Below, in pieces: positions 6,166 through 7,387 of a DNA stretch of 7,387 bases. Every line of letters begins with the position of its first letter. Position 1 is the first letter of the stretch. A program made the position numbers and the translations under genes. The stretch comes from Acidobacteriota bacterium (GTDB lineage: Bacteria > Acidobacteriota > Thermoanaerobaculia > Multivoradales > JAHEKO01): contig JAHEKO010000188.1 of assembly GCA_024638355.1 (NCBI GenBank), forward strand, positions 1 to 7,387, read 5' to 3'. A model generated the notes under the pieces. It saw nothing but the letters and a program-made list of their open reading frames with translations, ran no database searches and had not been told where the DNA came from.

Positions 6166-7326
6166 ATGAGAGTCGCCTTCCTCATCGACAGCCTCGGCGC
6201 CGGCGGCTCGGAGCGCTCGCTCGCCGAGATGCTCCCCCATCTCGTCGCGGCCGGTGTCGAGCCGCGCGTCTTCGTGCTGCGCGAGCCCGCCGAGGGATTC
6301 GCCGCGCTGGTCGGCGAGCGGGGCATCGAAGTCGAGGCGCTCGCCGAGCTGTCGTGGCTCGGCCGCCGCGCTCGTCTGAGGCGCCTTCTCCGCGACTGGC
6401 GGCCGGCCCTCCTGCACACGACGCTCTTCTACTCGGACGTTCTCGGCCGCCTCGCCGCCTGGGGCACCGGGGTGCCGGTGCTGAGCAGCCTGGTGAGCGT
6501 TCGCTACGCGCCCGAGCGTCTGACCGATCCACGGATCGCGCCCTGGCGCTACAAGGCGATCCAGCTCGTCGACGGGCTGACCGGCCGCGTTCTGACCGCC
6601 CACTACCACGCGGTCTCGCAGGCGGCGAAAGACTCCGCGATGGCCCACCTCGGCCTCGCGCCCGACTCGATCACGGTGGTGCGCCGCGGCCGCGACCTCG
6701 GACGCTTCACCCTGCCGAGCGAGCGGGAGAGGATGGCGGCGCGCCGCCACTGGGAAGTCGCGGACGACGAGCTGCTGGTGGTCACCGTCGGACGCCAGAC
6801 GTTCCACAAGGCCCAGCTGATCCTCCTGCAGGCGATGCTCGAGCTGATCCGCGCGGAGCGGCCGCTGCGGCTCGTCGTCGCCGGCAGCGAGGGGCCGTGC
6901 ACGGGCGAGTTGAAGTCGTTTGTCGCGGCTCACGGCCTCGAAGCGCGCATCCGGCTCGCGGGTCATGTCGACGACGTTCCGGGCCTGCTGGCCGCCGCCG
7001 ACATCTTCGCCTTCCCGTCGCGACTCGAGGGGTTCCCCGGCGCGGTGCTCGAAGCGCTCGCCATGGCCCTGCCGGTGGTGGCCGCGGACATCCCCGCGGT
7101 GCGGGAGATCTTCCCCGACCCCGCCGCGGACGCGCTGCTGGTGCCGCCCGACTCTCCCGAAGAGCTGGCGCGCGCGCTCGGAGAGCTCGCCGGCGACCGC
7201 GCCCGCCGCACCGCTCTCGGCCGCCGTGGCCGGGAGCTCTTCGTCGACCGCTTCGACATTCGCCAAAGCGTCGCCGCCATGCTCGACCTCTACCGCCGCG
7301 TCGCCGCCAACGGAGCCGGAGCGTGA
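6166..7326 (+). CDS. GT4-family glycosyltransferase (GT-B fold)
   Basis: A predicted 386-residue cytoplasmic enzyme of normal GT4 length that would add a sugar from a nucleotide-sugar donor to the growing lipid-linked repeat unit with retention of configuration. The N-terminal domain opens with the classic first strand and glycine loop MRVAFLIDSLGAGGSERSLA. The C-terminal donor domain begins around residue 200 and contains VGRQTFHKAQ, whose R210 and K215 sit where GT4 enzymes bind the donor diphosphate. It also has LRLVVAGSEGP, AGHVDDVPGLLAAADIFAFP and SRLEGFPGAVLEALA, giving the E-x7-E motif with E288 and E296. VVRRGRDLGRF precedes the donor domain, as in many family members. ATG 6166 is preceded by AGGA. 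The stop overlaps the next gene's GTG (GTGA at 7323-7326), so the two are probably co-translated. Family and fold are firm; donor, acceptor and linkage cannot be read from sequence. Confidence 0.94.
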   Translation: MRVAFLIDSLGAGGSERSLAEMLPHLVAAGVEPRVFVLREPAEGFAALVGERGIEVEALAELSWLGRRARLRRLLRDWRPALLHTTLFYSDVLGRLAAWGTGVPVLSSLVSVRYAPERLTDPRIAPWRYKAIQLVDGLTGRVLTAHYHAVSQAAKDSAMAHLGLAPDSITVVRRGRDLGRFTLPSERERMAARRHWEVADDELLVVTVGRQTFHKAQLILLQAMLELIRAERPLRLVVAGSEGPCTGELKSFVAAHGLEARIRLAGHVDDVPGLLAAADIFAFPSRLEGFPGAVLEALAMALPVVAADIPAVREIFPDPAADALLVPPDSPEELARALGELAGDRARRTALGRRGRELFVDRFDIRQSVAAMLDLYRRVAANGAGA

Positions 7327-7387
7327 GAATCGCGCTCTTCACGCCGCGGCCGCAGCGGCGCGGCGCCGAGCTCTTCTCCCGCGAGCT
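7323..7387 (+). CDS. N-terminus of a second glycosyltransferase-like protein (3' partial)
   Basis: Only 21 complete codons and a final Leu fragment lie inside the window. They read MRIALFTPRPQRRGAELFSR, which closely resembles the start of GT4 glycosyltransferases: first beta strand, then a Gly loop before a helix ('P..RRGAE.F'). The GTG start overlaps the preceding stop as GTGA, and GGAG at 7312-7315 gives a well-placed ribosome binding site 7 nt upstream. Together these make a real translated start likely even though the body is missing. A neighbouring sugar-modifying enzyme with the same GT-B-like opening cannot be excluded. Confidence 0.7.
   Translation, partial: MRIALFTPRPQRRGAELFSRE

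Noticed and set aside
5300..6169. A 289-codon plus-strand frame opposite the methyltransferase
   Set aside because: Low-complexity translation; the minus strand encodes clear SAM-binding motifs.

Overview
The window is a very GC-rich (about 70 % by eye), almost fully coding stretch of a surface-polysaccharide (capsule/exopolysaccharide) locus of the Wzx/Wzy-dependent type. The organism is probably a Gram-negative-type bacterium. The gene style (a fused Wzc-like co-polymerase/tyrosine kinase, an Acidobacteriota-like exported helical-repeat protein, and an exported Ig-like protein with one C-terminal membrane anchor) fits an uncultured Acidobacteriota such as a Thermoanaerobaculia relative. That assignment is an inference from family resemblance, not something the sequence proves.

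Layout: (1) 1-1986, the 3' part of a Wzc-type chain-length regulator fused to a bacterial tyrosine kinase; its N-terminus lies upstream of the window. (2) 1983-2909, an exported helical-repeat (TPR-like) protein that overlaps gene 1 by ATGA. (3) 2910-2996, an 87-bp gap with a possible promoter and a Shine-Dalgarno sequence. (4) 2997-3761, an exported, C-terminally anchored, acidic beta-sandwich protein. (5) 3762-3837, a 76-bp gap with two overlapping inverted repeats. (6) 3838-5286, a Wzx/TuaB-like polysaccharide flippase starting at GTG. (7) 5267-6112 on the minus strand, a class I SAM-dependent methyltransferase whose 3' end overlaps the flippase by 20 bp. (8) a 53-bp divergent gap. (9) 6166-7326, a GT4-family glycosyltransferase. 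(10) 7323-7387, the first 21 codons of a second glycosyltransferase-like gene, overlapping gene 9 by GTGA.

Working model: cytoplasmic glycosyltransferases, possibly with the methyltransferase, build or decorate a lipid-linked repeat unit. The flippase moves it across the inner membrane, and the Wzc-like kinase controls polymerisation and export through autophosphorylation of its C-terminal tyrosine cluster. The two exported proteins between kinase and flippase have no function I can name. Their position suggests periplasmic accessory roles in assembly or export, and they are the best candidates here for something undescribed. No polymerase (Wzy), outer-membrane exporter (Wza), tyrosine phosphatase (Wzb), RNA gene, CRISPR array or mobile element is visible. 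The locus plainly continues on both sides.
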